Below are positions 1 through 13,800 of a DNA stretch of 64,000 nt, piece by piece. The notes under the pieces are model-generated. The model ran no database searches. It was not told the DNA's origin and was given only the letters and a program-made list of their open reading frames with translations. Every line of letters starts with the position of its first letter. Positions within the stretch are counted from its first letter, which is position 1. The stretch covers positions 3,706,501 through 3,770,500 of the forward strand of contig OX411559.1 in the NCBI GenBank assembly GCA_948146395.1. The letters run 5' to 3'. The DNA is from Fragum whitleyi (taxonomy: Eukaryota > Mollusca > Bivalvia > Cardiida > Cardiidae). Position numbers and translations under genes: made by a program.

Positions 1-204
1 ATCTTTGTTCTGTTGACAGGGGTTCAAATGGGGAAACTTGGCAGGGCTTTTTTCATACTGACTGAACACAAATTCTAACACATCAAGGGCTGAAAATGAC
101 ATTCAAGATTTGATATGAATCTTTTCTAGTTACATTTTCACTCACTATTTTATGCAATATATTGTTTTTAATAGGGTTTACACACTAATTTTGTTTAGTT
201 ATCA

Positions 205-490
205 GGGTTTTAAGGGACGTAGGATTTGTGCATCTGAGACTCATATGTAAGTAGCCGGAACCCTCAAAACTCATAGACTCTATGGGACTCAACCTCAGAA
301 AATAAATGAAGACTGCATAAACAGTCTTTAATTCTTTCCTGGAGTTCAGCCCTTAATTACAATATACTTCTATCAATTTCCCTACCTTAACCAGGGAATA
401 GCTCCTATTCTATCTACAAAACTTAAGCCTAAAAGAAGTAGTCTATACCTAAAGCAGGGACTCAAAAATTTAACTAGAACTGTCACAGAG
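205..490 (+). repeat. Dispersed repeat R, copy 1
   Basis: GTTTTAAGGGACGTAGGATT, AAGTAGCCGGAACCCTCAAA and AGTCTTTAATTCTTTCCTGG. Copies at 49505-49790, 15320-15615 and 16590-16690, and in reverse at 28430-28600. No ends or coding capacity found. Confidence 0.55.
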
Positions 491-1060
491 CAGATTTATA
501 CCCCCTCACCAGCACTTTGTCAAAATGTAATAGCTATTAGTGCAGGATGTGTTTGTAACATATATATTGAGGTCATATGCAGCATGTGCATGAAGTTTCA
601 TTATTCTAGGTTGCTTGGTTCTTGAATTAGAGTCTGGAAACAAAAATTGAACAAAACTTGACTGTGACCTTGACATTTGACCTATGTGACCCCAAACGAT
701 AGGTCATTTCCTTGAGTCATAAGCAACATTTGCATAAAATTTTATGATTCTAGATCGCTTGGTTCTCGAGTTAGAGTCCAGAAATGAAAATTGAACAAAA
801 ATTTACTGTGACCTTGACCTTTAACCTATGTGACCCCAAAACAATAGGGCACTTCCTAAGGTCATAAGCAACATTTGCATGAAGTTTCATGATTGTTCAT
901 CACTTGGTTCTCGAGTAAGAGTCCGGACACGAAAATTGAACAAAGGTTGACTGTGACCTTGACCTTTAACCTATGTGAACCAAAAACAATAGGGCACTTC
1001 CTAAGGTCATAAGCAACATTTGTATAAAGTTTCATGAAATAACCATATTTAAGGAAGTTG
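483..1060 (+). mobile_element. HINE-like element, family G (TTATACCCCC), array copy
   Basis: Left end CAGAGCAGATTTATACCCCC; three to four units of about 145 bp starting near 661, 808 and 951, each with TGTGACCTTGACCTTTAACC and CATAAGCAACATTTGCAT. The right end is missing. Compare 19950-20243. Confidence 0.55.
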
Positions 1061-1194
1061 ACCCATAAAACTTCTGCAACATTTGGCAAGTTTAATCTGT
1101 TTCAAATGATGTGTTTAATTTTATGTAATGTTGTGAAGTTTGACAAATTTGACATTCTATTTTTAATAAGACACAATTTCTTTGAAGTAATCTA

Positions 1195-1375
1195 CAACAC
1201 TCTTTAATTCATTGATTAAAATATTCCCCTGAATATAAAACGCCATTTATAAAATGACATCACTACATCTATTATGTGTCATTTTCATCATCACAAAATA
1301 TTGTTCTTTGCTCATTTGCATAACTATTACACTAGTATAATAACACCAATGTAATATCAAAAATATTTAATTGGA
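1195..1375. repeat. Dispersed element X, inverted partial copy
   Basis: GCTCATTTGCATAACTATTA followed by CACTAGTATAATAACACC is the reverse complement of the core of copies 1 and 2. The outer parts are too diverged to place the ends. Confidence 0.55.
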
Positions 1376-1428
1376 TTATCTCACACTTGCAATGTAGGTC
1401 ATATCAAAATGATATGGGCCTGTGTGTG

Positions 1429-1640
1429 ACATTTCCAACAATTTCATTTTTGTGCGATAAACAGACATTGATCAATCTCGACAATCATGCAATGCATGAA
1501 AATTTACCATGGGTTGAGGATAGCGACTTGAGGTCCGTAATCATCTATATGGCACATAGTGAAGACTCTGATCAGACTGTGTGACTGCACAGACTGATTA
1601 TGGTCTTAATATTGCGCCCAAATGAAATTGTTGGAAATGT
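1429..1640. mobile_element. TIR element P7
   Basis: ACATTTCCAACAATTTCATT at the left and AATGAAATTGTTGGAAATGT at the right are exact inverses, about 210 bp apart. A partial relative lies at 53290-53400 (ATTTCCAACAATTTC, GTAAAGACTCTGACCAGC). It ends 29 bp from the donor of exon 22. Confidence 0.7.
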
Positions 1641-1668
1641 TACGCACTGGCTCATATATAAAACTAAC

Positions 1669-1824
1669 CCCTTTCCTTCTCCAAGACGAGTGTCACCACA
1701 GCATGTATTGGTGTATCACCCTGTTTGAGAGAGAAGTTTGACATGTCTGCTCCTTTACGAATCAGGTCAGCTACTAACTTAAAATGACCCATATCTTTGG
1801 CATTCACCAAGGCTTTCTGTCCAT
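1669..1824 (-). CDS. TPR/ANK gene exon 22, ankyrin exon of module 4
   Basis: Acceptor CTTACAG|AT; 2 nt + 51 codons + 1 nt to a fair donor GG|GTTAGT. It carries LVADLIRKGADMSNFSLKQG then DTPIHAVVTLVLEKERG, a typical ankyrin pattern. Read past the donor, the frame meets TAG two codons later, so a short terminal exon is the less likely alternative. No further exon was found between 1 and 1668; the gene should continue outside the window. Confidence 0.82.
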
Positions 1825-4800
1825 CTGTAAGTAGAATAGTTTAGATGGCAAAATACATAACAGTTGCTTTTCTAACATTTTCATGACAAGATGTGTTTAT
1901 GGAGTTTCAAAAATGTCTAAGAAACAACACGTTTTAAAAAAATTGACCTTGACCTTTGTCACATGACCTTCATCTTGATATCTGCAGCTGTGTATGAATG
2001 AAATCTATTCTCTTACCAAATATAACCATTATATCTTGAATAAATATGAATTAATTTGCAATATTAAGTTATTTGGTAAAGTTTTTTTAGATTTTGACCT
2101 TGAGATACACCCTGACCCTATCACATGGTTCTGACTTTGACATCACTAGATGTCTAATATTAGGATCTATCATCATGACAAATACGAACATTGTATCATG
2201 AATAGACTAGAATTAATAAGCAATGTTTTTACTGACAATGGTAAAATAATATGTGCTTGATCTTTGGTCATAGGGGCATAAAAAATGGTTGCTCAACAAA
2301 ACAACGAGAAATGTATGAACCGTGACCCTTAAAGTATCACAGTGGTCATCAAGCAAATGTTTTGCATATCAAATTTTCAAATTAAAAATTCTCTCTTTAC
2401 AGCATTAGTAATTTGCAGACAAAAGGATTTATAGCATTTAAAATCATCAAGAGCATCCCAAGCGGGTGCCAACACTCAGCTGTTTATTATTTCTTAGGCA
2501 AATGCAAATATATGAACTTGGTACCTACAGAAAGAATTTCTCCCAAGCAATGATCATGTGAAATATGAAGTCTCTTTGACTTACTATTCAAAAGTTATGA
2601 CCCAAGTTAAATTTTTTAAAGAAATTTAACCTTGAAAAATGACCTTGACCTTCACTGATGAGCTTGAACTTGGTACCTACAGAAAGGTCTTGTCACAAGC
2701 AATTATCATGTGAAATATGAAGGCTCGGATACTTACCATTGAAAAGTTATGAGCATGGTTAAAGTTTGTCATGCCAATGCCAACATGGACGACCCCAAGG
2801 TGATCATTATACCTTGGGTTTTCTTTGAAAACAGCGGGGCTAAAAATCGAATTCCCTTTTGTTTAAATTCAAACTTCAATCAATACAAGAGATGTTTGTG
2901 AAACATTTATGCCCCCCCCCCCTCATATAAGCAGGTCAAAAGCCTATTCTTTGTCAATCAACAAAGGGCAATAACTCAAAATGTATGATTAGATTTATAG
3001 TTCTTGTGCACTGCACTTCTCATCAATGATATCTATCCACCTGTGACGTTTCATGATTCTAGCTTGCATTCTTTTTGACATAATGCTCTGAAAAAACAGC
3101 TTATGGACAGACTTTCCCACCGACAAGTGCAAAGCAATATACCGCCTATTCTTTGAAGGGTGGCATTATTAATTGGCTAACTGATGGCTAACTCAACCTT
3201 ATTAAAATAACATCTACACCATGCCACCATTTGTGGATTTTAAAAACTTACTATCAGAGCCTATGGAGGCTCCACTGTTCAACATGTTGTTAATAACCTG
3301 TAACTGTTCATCCTCGGAACTTTCAAACATGGGGTCTGTGATCAGGGGAACAATAGATACACCACTGGCAAATCCTGCATACAAATTGTATATAATATTT
3401 TAGTAACAGTTAGGTTTATAGTCAATTTCTTTTACTGGATAGTTATCCCAGGACAAAAGCTGTAAAGTCCCCAATAAATTGACCATTTGACATTGACCTG
3501 TTTGGTTTAAACCTATTCATTTTACATCCATTGGGAAACAAGTTCTTTCAACTTAGATTAATCAATTTGATTCTAAAATCCTTGAAAAGATCTCTCACCT
3601 AAGTCTCTTTGACTCCTGGGACATCACATCAATTAAATAGGCAGATGTCAACAAGAAGATCATTTCTACATCAGATCAATACCATAGAATGTTTTCAGCC
3701 AAGAGAGCCAGAGGTCCACTAGATGATGCTACATGCTAAATATGAAACATGTCTGCCTCCTGGTTACAGAGAAGAAGAGTTTTCAAGATTTTCCTATTTT
3801 CACTCATTGTGCTCAGATGAGCTAAAAGGGCTAAAAGGGATGTGCAAGGGTAGAGCCCTAATATGACCCAAAGGTCTTGATATGAACAAACTTGGTAGGG
3901 GCCCAGTTGATGACACTATATACCAAATATGAATGTGTGCCATCTGGTTTCAGAAAAGAAGATTTTTGCTCTTTGATTCTAAGTAAAAAGAGTTACACCT
4001 TGGTTGAGCCCAAGTATGATCCCAGGGTCTTCATATGAACAAACTTGGTAGAGGTCCACTAGATGATGCTACATGCTAAATATGAAAGCTGTCTGCCTTC
4101 TGGTTTTAGAGAAGTAGATTTTTGAAGATATTTTTTTTTTTTTACACTTCATGCTTAGAAGAGCAAAAAGGGATTCACCTAGGTAAAGCCCAAATATGTC
4201 CCAAGGGTTTTGATATAAACAAACTTGGTAGAGGCCCACTAGATGATGCTACATACCAAATATGAAAGCTGTCTGCCATCTGGTTTCAGAGAAGAAGATT
4301 TTTAAAGATATTCGCTCTTTGATTCTATGTAAAAGGGTTGCACCCAGGTGAAGCCCAAATATGACCCCAGGGTCTTAATATGAAAAAAACTCAGTAGAGG
4401 TTCACTAGATGGTGCTACATACAAAATATATGAAAGCTGTCTGCCTTCTGGTTTTAGAGAAGAAGATTTTTGAAGATTTTCCTATTTTCACCCTTTTTGT
4501 TAAGGGTAAAGGGAGAGTTAAGGGTGGATTTCATCTATTTGAACAAATTTGGTAGAGCTTGACCCAAGGAACAAGCTTTGCCAAGCTTCATTAGGATTGG
4601 CCCAACAGTTTAGGAGAAGATGTTTTAAGAAATTGTGGACGACCCCCAACACGAGACTGACGACAGACATTGTACGATCACAATAGCTCACCTTGAGCAC
4701 TTTGTGCTCAGGTGAGCTCAAAATATGCTTCCTACACTAATCAAACCTGTGCCCCTATGATTCAAAGTATGATACACTGCCAATTACCCTATGACAAAAG

Positions 4801-7800
4801 TATCTATGCTTAGTTGAAAATTATTCTCAGTTGTCAACTCCCAAATTTATTAGAATTTATTTACTTACTTTTGAGTTGATCTGACCCCTTCACTAGCCTA
4901 TACTTCCTGACAACATTGTGTAGCTGCAGCCATTTCTTATTTTGGACGAGTCCATCAACAATTCTCTGGTAATACTCTTTAGAAATTGTGGTCAAATTCT
5001 GAGGTATCTCTGGAAAAGCATAATTCAATTGTTTGACAACTATGTCCCTAAACCTGTCACATTCCAAATGATAAAGTTAGGTTGAAGTGATCATGGAAAG
5101 GTTCATGAGCCAATTTTATCTTGTTTGATATCAATAATGTCATAGAAAATTGTCAAAACAGGAATACCATTATGTGATCATCCCCTGTTAACGGCCCTAT
5201 CACTTTTCTTGTTGATGATTTTAGCGGCTTTCTGATTAACTACTCATGAAAAGAGTTGAACAGTGGAAATATCAGACTAACTTAAGCCTGTAAATGGGAA
5301 TCACCAATGTAAAATGCATAATACCTCACATAACACCTTAACTGGTGATTTGCAAAGTAAAAATGGTTGATTCGGATAGCTAATAGATAAGCTAAATACC
5401 TCAGGAACTAACTCACTAAATTGATATTAACTCATACTATTTTACAAAACAACCAAAAGTGATGCAAAACTTTTTTGACAATGTATATGAAAGCTGATCT
5501 ACTCAGATGAACTTGTTCTTACAGTTTGTTTGAATGAGCTTTTACGCTGCTTTTTCAGATTGATTGATTGGAGTTATATGCTGCTTTCAACAATTTTTCA
5601 GTTATATCGCGGCGGCTGGAGCACTTTACAAAAGATTCCTGGTATTTCTCTCACCAGTGCTATCACCACATCCTTTCCTAGCCTCCAGCTGCTATCTCTC
5701 ATAGGTCTACAAACCTCAACCCAGTAGTGAGAGACAAATAGTTTGAAAGAATGAGTGCTCCCATTGGGGATCAAACTTGTGACCTCTAGATTGACAGTCT
5801 GACACGCTACCAACTGCGATATGATGGCGGTTGCTTTTTCAGTCTTATTGCAAATGGAGCATCTAGCAATGGATAGTCAGTACCATTAAGTCTTTTCATA
5901 GCAATCAACTGCTATTCCCACCTAGGTTTTCAATTATTCATCCATTTGTTGAAGACAAATGTTGGAGTATTTGCCAACGAAAGGGATCAAACACAAGATA
6001 TCCCATGCTTCTCATAAGCAGACATGTATTTGCTAGAGGTTAGGGGCACCACAAAATGGAGCCTTTTAGTTGGAAATGTTATCAAGAAATGGTGTTGACT
6101 TAACACTGATGTCAAAATAATCTTTTTAATGGTGACCCTTCAAAAAGATATTTCATACCTTAACTAGTCAGGAATTAAAACTTAAATTAATAAACTTGGA
6201 GTTTTACCTAAATATAGTCATGATATTGACCTGAAAAGCTACTTTTCTAGCAATTACTTTAAGCTTTAACAACTTGAAATAATTGTTTTACCTGGTGTTG
6301 ACTGCTCTCTCAGTTTATCTAAAATGGCAGCATTTGTCTGATTCATGATGACGTATGCTCTTTATCTCTATGTTTTTTTGTAAAGATGAAATTCAGCACA
6401 CTGTACGATACAGTCTACTGATTTTCCAGCAAGAAAATATCACTCCGAAAGCATTGTGATAAATGAAGAAATTGCTTGTCACAAGCAATTTCTGCATTTT
6501 CCACAATGTTTTCTACCAAAGAAGATAAACAACTAAAGGAATGCATAATTTTATTTTGTCATCTGCAACAGTCTAAAATTTTGTGGTTGTGTAATGAGTA
6601 TAAATCTTTTTCTTAAATACCTGGAGTAGATTTCTCTCCCAGTTTATCAACGATGGCAGCCATTGCTTGATTCACGATGATTTCATGCTCTTTTCCTTTA
6701 TGGTTCTTCGTAAAGATCGAGTTCAGCATACCATACGCTGCAGTCACCTCATTTTCAGACAAGAAATTCTTGCCAGCATCAAGTGAACTAAGGCATTCTT
6801 CACAAGTATTCTTAAGGATTTGTTTTGGTTGAAGTATTGATGTTGGCTTTGGTGAGTTCCGTCTAGTTTCTTGTTGATTTGTGACCAAAGGATCAACTCT
6901 TTGTGCTGAAAAGAAAAGATTATCTTAAGATGACACACATACAAAATACACTGGACAAAGTTAATATACGACAACTCAGCTGAGCAGATTGTATTAAGTA
7001 CAGCTATGCCAATTTTGGATTGCATTTTAAACTGTAAACAAAATGTATTAGTGAGACATGAATGCCCTCAAAACGACTTTTTTTTTTAAACTTTTGACCT
7101 TGACAGATGACATTGACCTAGTCACATTACCTTGACCTTGACATTTGTAGATGCCCACGATTGAGATATCTTATCGTACCAAATATGAGCCTTGTATCGT
7201 AAATAGCCTTGAAGTAGTTGGCAAATTAAGATTTTTGGTTAAGTTTTAAAGACAGACAGACGGACAACACAAAAACAATATGCCTCCAATCTTTTGATTA
7301 CCCCACACTTCTTTTCTGCTGGATTATTCAAGAGGTAGAAGCATAATATCCATGTATCAATTTTATTTTTTACTTTAAATACAGATTCATTGATTAATTC
7401 AAATACAAATGTTAGAATGTTGGTTCTCGTATTACTTGCCTTAAGTACAAATAACATAGAGTCCACTCAAGATAATGATAATTTTACATAGCTTTAATGG
7501 AGACTTAAGCATTTAAAGGGTGAGACTTTATTGAGAAGAATAAATTTCCCTACCTCTGTACATGGCCATTCTGAGGACCTCTGCACTATTTGTCTCATTA
7601 GCTGGTAGCAGTTCTATAGCCATTTGACCTTGGTTGTTCTTCTGGTTTGGATTCACATTGGCTTGTAGTAAAATGATAACTACACTGTATCTGTTAGATA
7701 AACAGAGATTATCATGTGACTAAAGAGAGCCCTCAGAGTGAAATTAGGCTGCCACCTTGACTTCAGCACCGAGGGCTAAAGTCCCTGCACCTATTCATCC

Positions 7801-10800
7801 TTTTTGTAACCTGTTTTCTTCATTTACAATAAATAATGTAGTAAAAAAGGCCAAAATATGTATTTTTTTATATTCTCAAAATTACGTGAGACATGAACAA
7901 CTTTGATGTCATTTTTGCTGTAGCTTGTTTTGTTTTGTTTAATGTTGTTTCAAGTTGGCAATCTATTGCCGTAGTATTAGAATATAGATCTATTCAACCG
8001 GCAGGATATCAATACTTGTCTGCTGTTAAAGTCTTATATGCCTGCTGGGCAATAGGGCCCCACCAATTTAACCAATATTACAGCATTGTTGTAAGAAAAA
8101 GTTACTTTATAGTAACAGAAAGATATAAGCAGAAATAATTTGATACATGACTTACCTTATTTGTCTAATAAACACTCCAAGAGCTTTACGTAACATGGTC
8201 AGGGAACTTATATAAAGTATGCATTTTGTGATTTAAAAAAAAATCATTAAAATTGATGTCTTTTCGGCCCTTTTCCCATTATTTTGAGGTGAATTTCCTC
8301 TAAACAATCATATAAATGATTGTTTAGAGGAAATTCATCTCAAATTAGAGAAGAAGTCTCAAAAAGGTCCGAAAATTTAGACATTTGAAGTGAGTTTTTT
8401 AGAGTAAACAATGTAGGGGTGCTACTATAAGTGTGGGCGCTATTATTACAGGAAATACGGTAGTTTAACCGCAGAACCAATTATTTGCTGTTTCTCATCA
8501 CAGATTAACACCAAGCTATAGTTTGTCGTGAAATATTACCTACTTAATTGTGAGCAATTATTATTTACATATTAAATCTTAAATGATTCATACAATTCAA
8601 AGACTTGAATTGTTATCTAAGGTAAACATGTAACAAGCCTGTAAATGTACAACCTGAAACATCTCTGTATTTCCATATCCATCAATACAAAAGTATGACC
8701 TTAATTTGTGACCTTGTCTCTAGCTTGAAAATACAACAAGAGCTGTCACTGTAAGATGACAATGCCCCCGACACCGCTTTGATAGTAATAAGGAAGTTAT
8801 GGCCAATGTTAAAGTTTTTGGACGGAATGACGGACGGACGGACGGACAGACGGACGGACAGACGGACGGACAGACGGACGGACGGACAAGTCAAATTTAT
8901 TATGCCTCCCTATCGGGGGCATAAAAATAGTACATTGGTCTGTGACCAAAAACCTCTTAATTACAGCTTGAACTAGAATATCCCAAAGTGGAACCCAGAA
9001 ATTTCTTACCCTTTGTTGCCATATAATTCCAAGAATTGCCAACAAGCCATTTTTTTTACTGTGGGTGTTTATTATACAAAGAAACGTACCTGACCTCCCC
9101 ATTTGCAGGTCTAACTTTAGTAGCAACATGTAATGGAGTATTTCCATCTGTATCTACTAAGTGAGCATCTTTGTATTTCTTCAGTAACCAGTCAAGAAAT
9201 GAGCCATTTTTCACTGTAGGTGATACAAAAAATAGATGAAGCCAATAAATGAAAATTATAGAAGATATTTCAAACTACTGTAGATTTGCCTTTTTTAACT
9301 GGTTTATTTTTGCTTCTCTGGATCCAAGGCCTTTTACAGGTTCTTTGGAAAAAGGCCCCTAGCAATCATTTGGGAAAAACTATTAACAAATTGGTAACAT
9401 TTGGATTTTTTCAAGTTTAAATGTTTGGGTTATTAATGCTTGCAAAAAACATATAAATATTCTTGAAAAAAAAACTTTTTTCCTACCATTTTTAAAGTGA
9501 AAAAACATTTTTTCTTACTATCAATTTACAAATATGACAGAAATAAGTTCCATTGTCAGTGAATTTGGAATTTTTCTGAAAATTGGGAAAAAATTTGGGG
9601 CCTTTTCCATGGAGAATGGGGCCTCTATTAGGCCCCTGAGAGATAGCAGAAAAAGCCCTGGGATCTAACAGAGAAATTGGCAACTTCTTATGAACTGGTT
9701 TATATTTGCTTCTCTGGATCTAACAGAGAAATTGGCAACTTCTTATTTTAGCAAGAGAGTAAAAGAGAGTGTTATTTAGTTATGAACCTAACATTATAAA
9801 GCAATGTTCTTAGTTTACGAATTCAATCATTTGTGATAGTTGCGACATTAAAACTTAACCCTTGTCATGCTGAACACGGAATATTCCTACTTTGACATGG
9901 GGTATAGACACAGATCAGCCTGCACATATGTGCACATATGATCTTAGGTCATACCACCTGAATTTCATCTTTAAGCCAGCAAGGTGTAAATTAATTAAAT
10001 AAATTGAACAAGAGAATAATTGCTTCTTAAAAGTAAATTCATCTTTTTCCTAATATTATTGCTAGCTACAAAGCATTAAACTCTTTTCCCACAATTTTTT
10101 GCTCCTAGTATAAAATCACAAGAACATACAACACTGTGTCTATACAAGATATGATAAGGATGTGATTTGTTTGTTTGAATGGGGTTTTATGCCACTTTCA
10201 ACAATCTTTCAGTTATGGAGTACCTAAGAATGTGTTCCTGGCCTTTTGGCACACCAGTACTACATTTATACCCTTTCCTAGCCTCGAGCTGCGATTCCAC
10301 ATACGTCTACAATTATAAACTCATTGAGGGGAGACAAATAGACAGAGAGTATAAGTACTACCATCAGAGATTGGAACCAGGACTTTTAGATTGACAGTTA
10401 GATGCCCTACCAACTGGGCTATGACAGCAGCACAATATGGAAATGAATATTATGAAAAATACATATCGCTTACCAACAAGAAGACAGATTCTCACAGCTG
10501 CATGGATATATGTGTCACCTTTCATCAAAGTCAAGGTCTTTTTGTTGGCACCGTAATCTAGGAAGTATCGTAATAGATCAACTGTCCAGGGATGAGCCTG
10601 TAGTTTTAGATATACAATTTACCTATATGAATACTGGTATTTCAAAAAAAAGTCATAATTTAGATACTGATCTATTATTTCAATCATTTTTAAAAGAAAT
10701 TAAGCTGCCACACAACCAATTCTGTAATGATTATAAGTTTTCTAATCAAACAAATTTTAGTGTACAACAAACTTTCACTTTTAGCCCATTTAAAGATTTT

Positions 10801-13800
10801 GTGTTTTTGCACCCCTATTTTACTTTCATCACCAACCCAGATTAACTTGTATCAAGCAAGTTTAACCTTTCAATTCTATGATATATACACATTTTATACA
10901 TATGCTAACATTAATTTAGAATCAACCACTGAGAAAAGCCCAAACTATTTCTTGATGAATAAGGCAAACCATGTCAGATCAAAGACAACAGACAGTAGGT
11001 CAATTATAGTTAAAGATGTTCTTAAACTTGCTCTAATATTCAAAACCAATATTGCACCTTCATTTTATCCAGAATACACATGGGAGTCAGGAAGAATGTA
11101 AAGTGAGGATTCTTTCTCTTCACTTATCCATGTAAAAGTAGAATATGAAAAAGTGATGTCTGCAGGTGGAAACACCAGTGTTGGACAAGTCGGGCTTGTG
11201 AATTCCACATACATGGACAATATTATTGACTATGAATAGGTAAAATTGACAATTGAATCAATATTATTGCCAATATAATTCAAATTGTCAATAATATTCA
11301 TCAGGTGAGAGTCAATACCTTCATTTTATCAAGACAACACATGGGTGTCAGGGAAAACGTAAAGTGTTGATTCTTTCTTTTCACCACAGCAAACTGGTTA
11401 TAAGCAATGGCCGCTCTGTCCTCCCTTGATTGGGTAATAAGACATTTTGACCAATATACAATCAATAAAATTGACAACAATATCAATTCAATCTTCAATT
11501 TCACTTATATATTATCCATTATTTTGTCAATCAACAAAATCGACAATTCAATTAATCATGTATAGCTAAAATTGACAATTGAATCAATATAATAGGTCAA
11601 TACCTTCATTTTATCAAGACAACACATGGGTGTCAGGGAGAACGTAAAGTGTGGGTTCTTTCTTTTCACTACAGCAAACTGGTTATAAGCAACCGCCGCT
11701 CTGTCCCACTCCCCCTTCTTGATCAGGTCGTAAGACGTTTTGGCCCAAATATGTCCTTCTCCATCAGGAAAATCTTGTAGCTTGGCTTTCAAGTTATCTA
11801 GAAATTGATGAGACAACTATTTATCAAATTTGTATTGCATATGATTACAGCTTTGTTTTTCATATATAGGTATACTCTCGACGTGTCACAAAGTGGACCA
11901 ATACCCAAACAGTCTTTGTCCATGAAGTAAGTTTACATGTAAGTGTTACAGCTAGAACAAATGACATTTTTCATCAAAGGAACATAATTTTGTCATATGT
12001 CAATGGTCTGTAACCAAAATAAGACATGCACATCCCCACTTGATACTGATACCATCTGTTTAGATTTATTAAAATCCATCCAGTGGTTGGTGAGAAATGG
12101 AACAGACACAAAAAAGCTACAAAGGACAAATGATAGAACTGACTGACAGGCAATTTTCATTATACCGCAAAATATAGACTAGGGGAAAGGGGGGAATAAT
12201 TAAGGAAGATCGAAATTATCAATAGAAAATTATCTAAACTGGTTAAATTATCCCAAACAAGAGGGCCATAGTGGCCCTTAATCGCTCATCTGAATTAACA
12301 ATCTAAAAATGTTTTTCTAAGATTTGACCCTGTGACCTAGTTTTTGACCCCACTTGACCCAATTTCCAACTTGTCCGAGATTTCATCAAGATAATCATTC
12401 TGATCAATTTTCAGGTAAATTGGGCTAAAAATATTGCGTCTAGGGTATCCGCAAGGTTTTTTCTAAGATTTGACCCGGTGACCTAGTTTTTGACCCAACT
12501 TGACCCAATTTTGAACTTGTCTGAGATTTCATCAAGATAATCATTCTGACCAATTTTCAGGTTGATTGGGCTAAAAATATGGCCTCTAGAGTGTCAACAA
12601 GGTTTTTCTAAGATTAGAGCCCGTGACCTAGTTTTTGACCCCACTTGACATACTTTTGAACTTGTCCCAGATTTCATCAAGATAACATTCTGACCAATTT
12701 TCAGGTTGATTGGGCTAAAAATATGGCCTCTAGAGTGTCCACAAGGTAAATGTTGACGATGGACGACGGACGACAGACATCAAGTAACCCAAAAAGCTCA
12801 CCTTGAGCACTTCGTGCTCAGGTGAGCTAAAAATGGCAAGAATTTTGATGATTCATAACAAAACTTCAGAGCATCTTATAAAATATCACATTTTTGGTCA
12901 ATATTTCATGACCACTCATTTAACAAATAGGATCTTTCATGACCACTCATTCAATATCCTCAATTTATTTACCTATAATGTTTATACACTCACATTTGGC
13001 TTTAGGAAGCTGTTTACAGACATGGGTTATTTCGGAAAGTATCTCAATCTTAACTCTGTCATCAAGGGTCTCATCGACATCTTTGTAGGCGTTTATAAAC
13101 GCTTTATACGAATCCTCCATACGCTTCAGACCTTTCATAGCCTTTGCTACACGTAAATGTGCCTGAAAGTATAAAGCTTGTGCTGAGCTGTTAGATGTGT
13201 GAAATTGGATAGAAATAAATTGAGTTGAGAGAGGAGCATCATTTTTACAAAATTGTGACCCATCACACGAAAATGAACCATCTGGGAACTTTGTAAACCC
13301 AGCATTTTTATCATTAAAAATATTTTTTCACCCTTTTATATTAACATAGGGATAATATATCATTTACATTAAAATCATTCTTTTCACCCTTTTATATAAA
13401 CATAGGGATAATTTATCACTTAGATCTATTTAGTACCATTCAAAGTTATCTCAGGTGTAAACTTGTCCATGGACAAGTGGCCTACAAAAACTAACTTGTT
13501 CGCAAGTACAAAATCCCATGTTGGGCATGGGAATTCCACACCCTTGGCTGTTGTTAAAACAAAAATATTGTGAGTAAATATAGGCACTTGCAACAGTTTT
13601 AGGCTTAGTCCTTGATGTGTAGGGCCATCAAGGATTGATATTTTCAATAAAATGGGGTTTTATGCCGCTTTCAACATTATATCAGTCATATTGCAGCCAC
13701 TGGAGCACTTAACAATGTATTCCAGGTGATAAATAAATAAATAAAACCTATGTAAAGTATTTGTTATTTTAACTGTTTCGTAAGACATCAGTAAGACAAA

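Noticed and set aside
2655..2670. CTGATGAG near 2655, recalling a hammerhead ribozyme core
   Set aside because: The following text is CTTGAAC, without the needed CGAAA, and no paired stems flank it.
5598..5813. Open frame antisense across SINE copy 1
   Set aside because: It lies wholly within the SINE, whose tRNA-like head and body explain the sequence.
8682..9147. Open frames full of RPSV / DGRT repeats on both strands around 8.8 kb
   Set aside because: They are translations of the (GACGGACG)n tract of a HINE-like element, with no codon signal and no splice context. The last part of the longest one overlaps true exon 17 only in another context.
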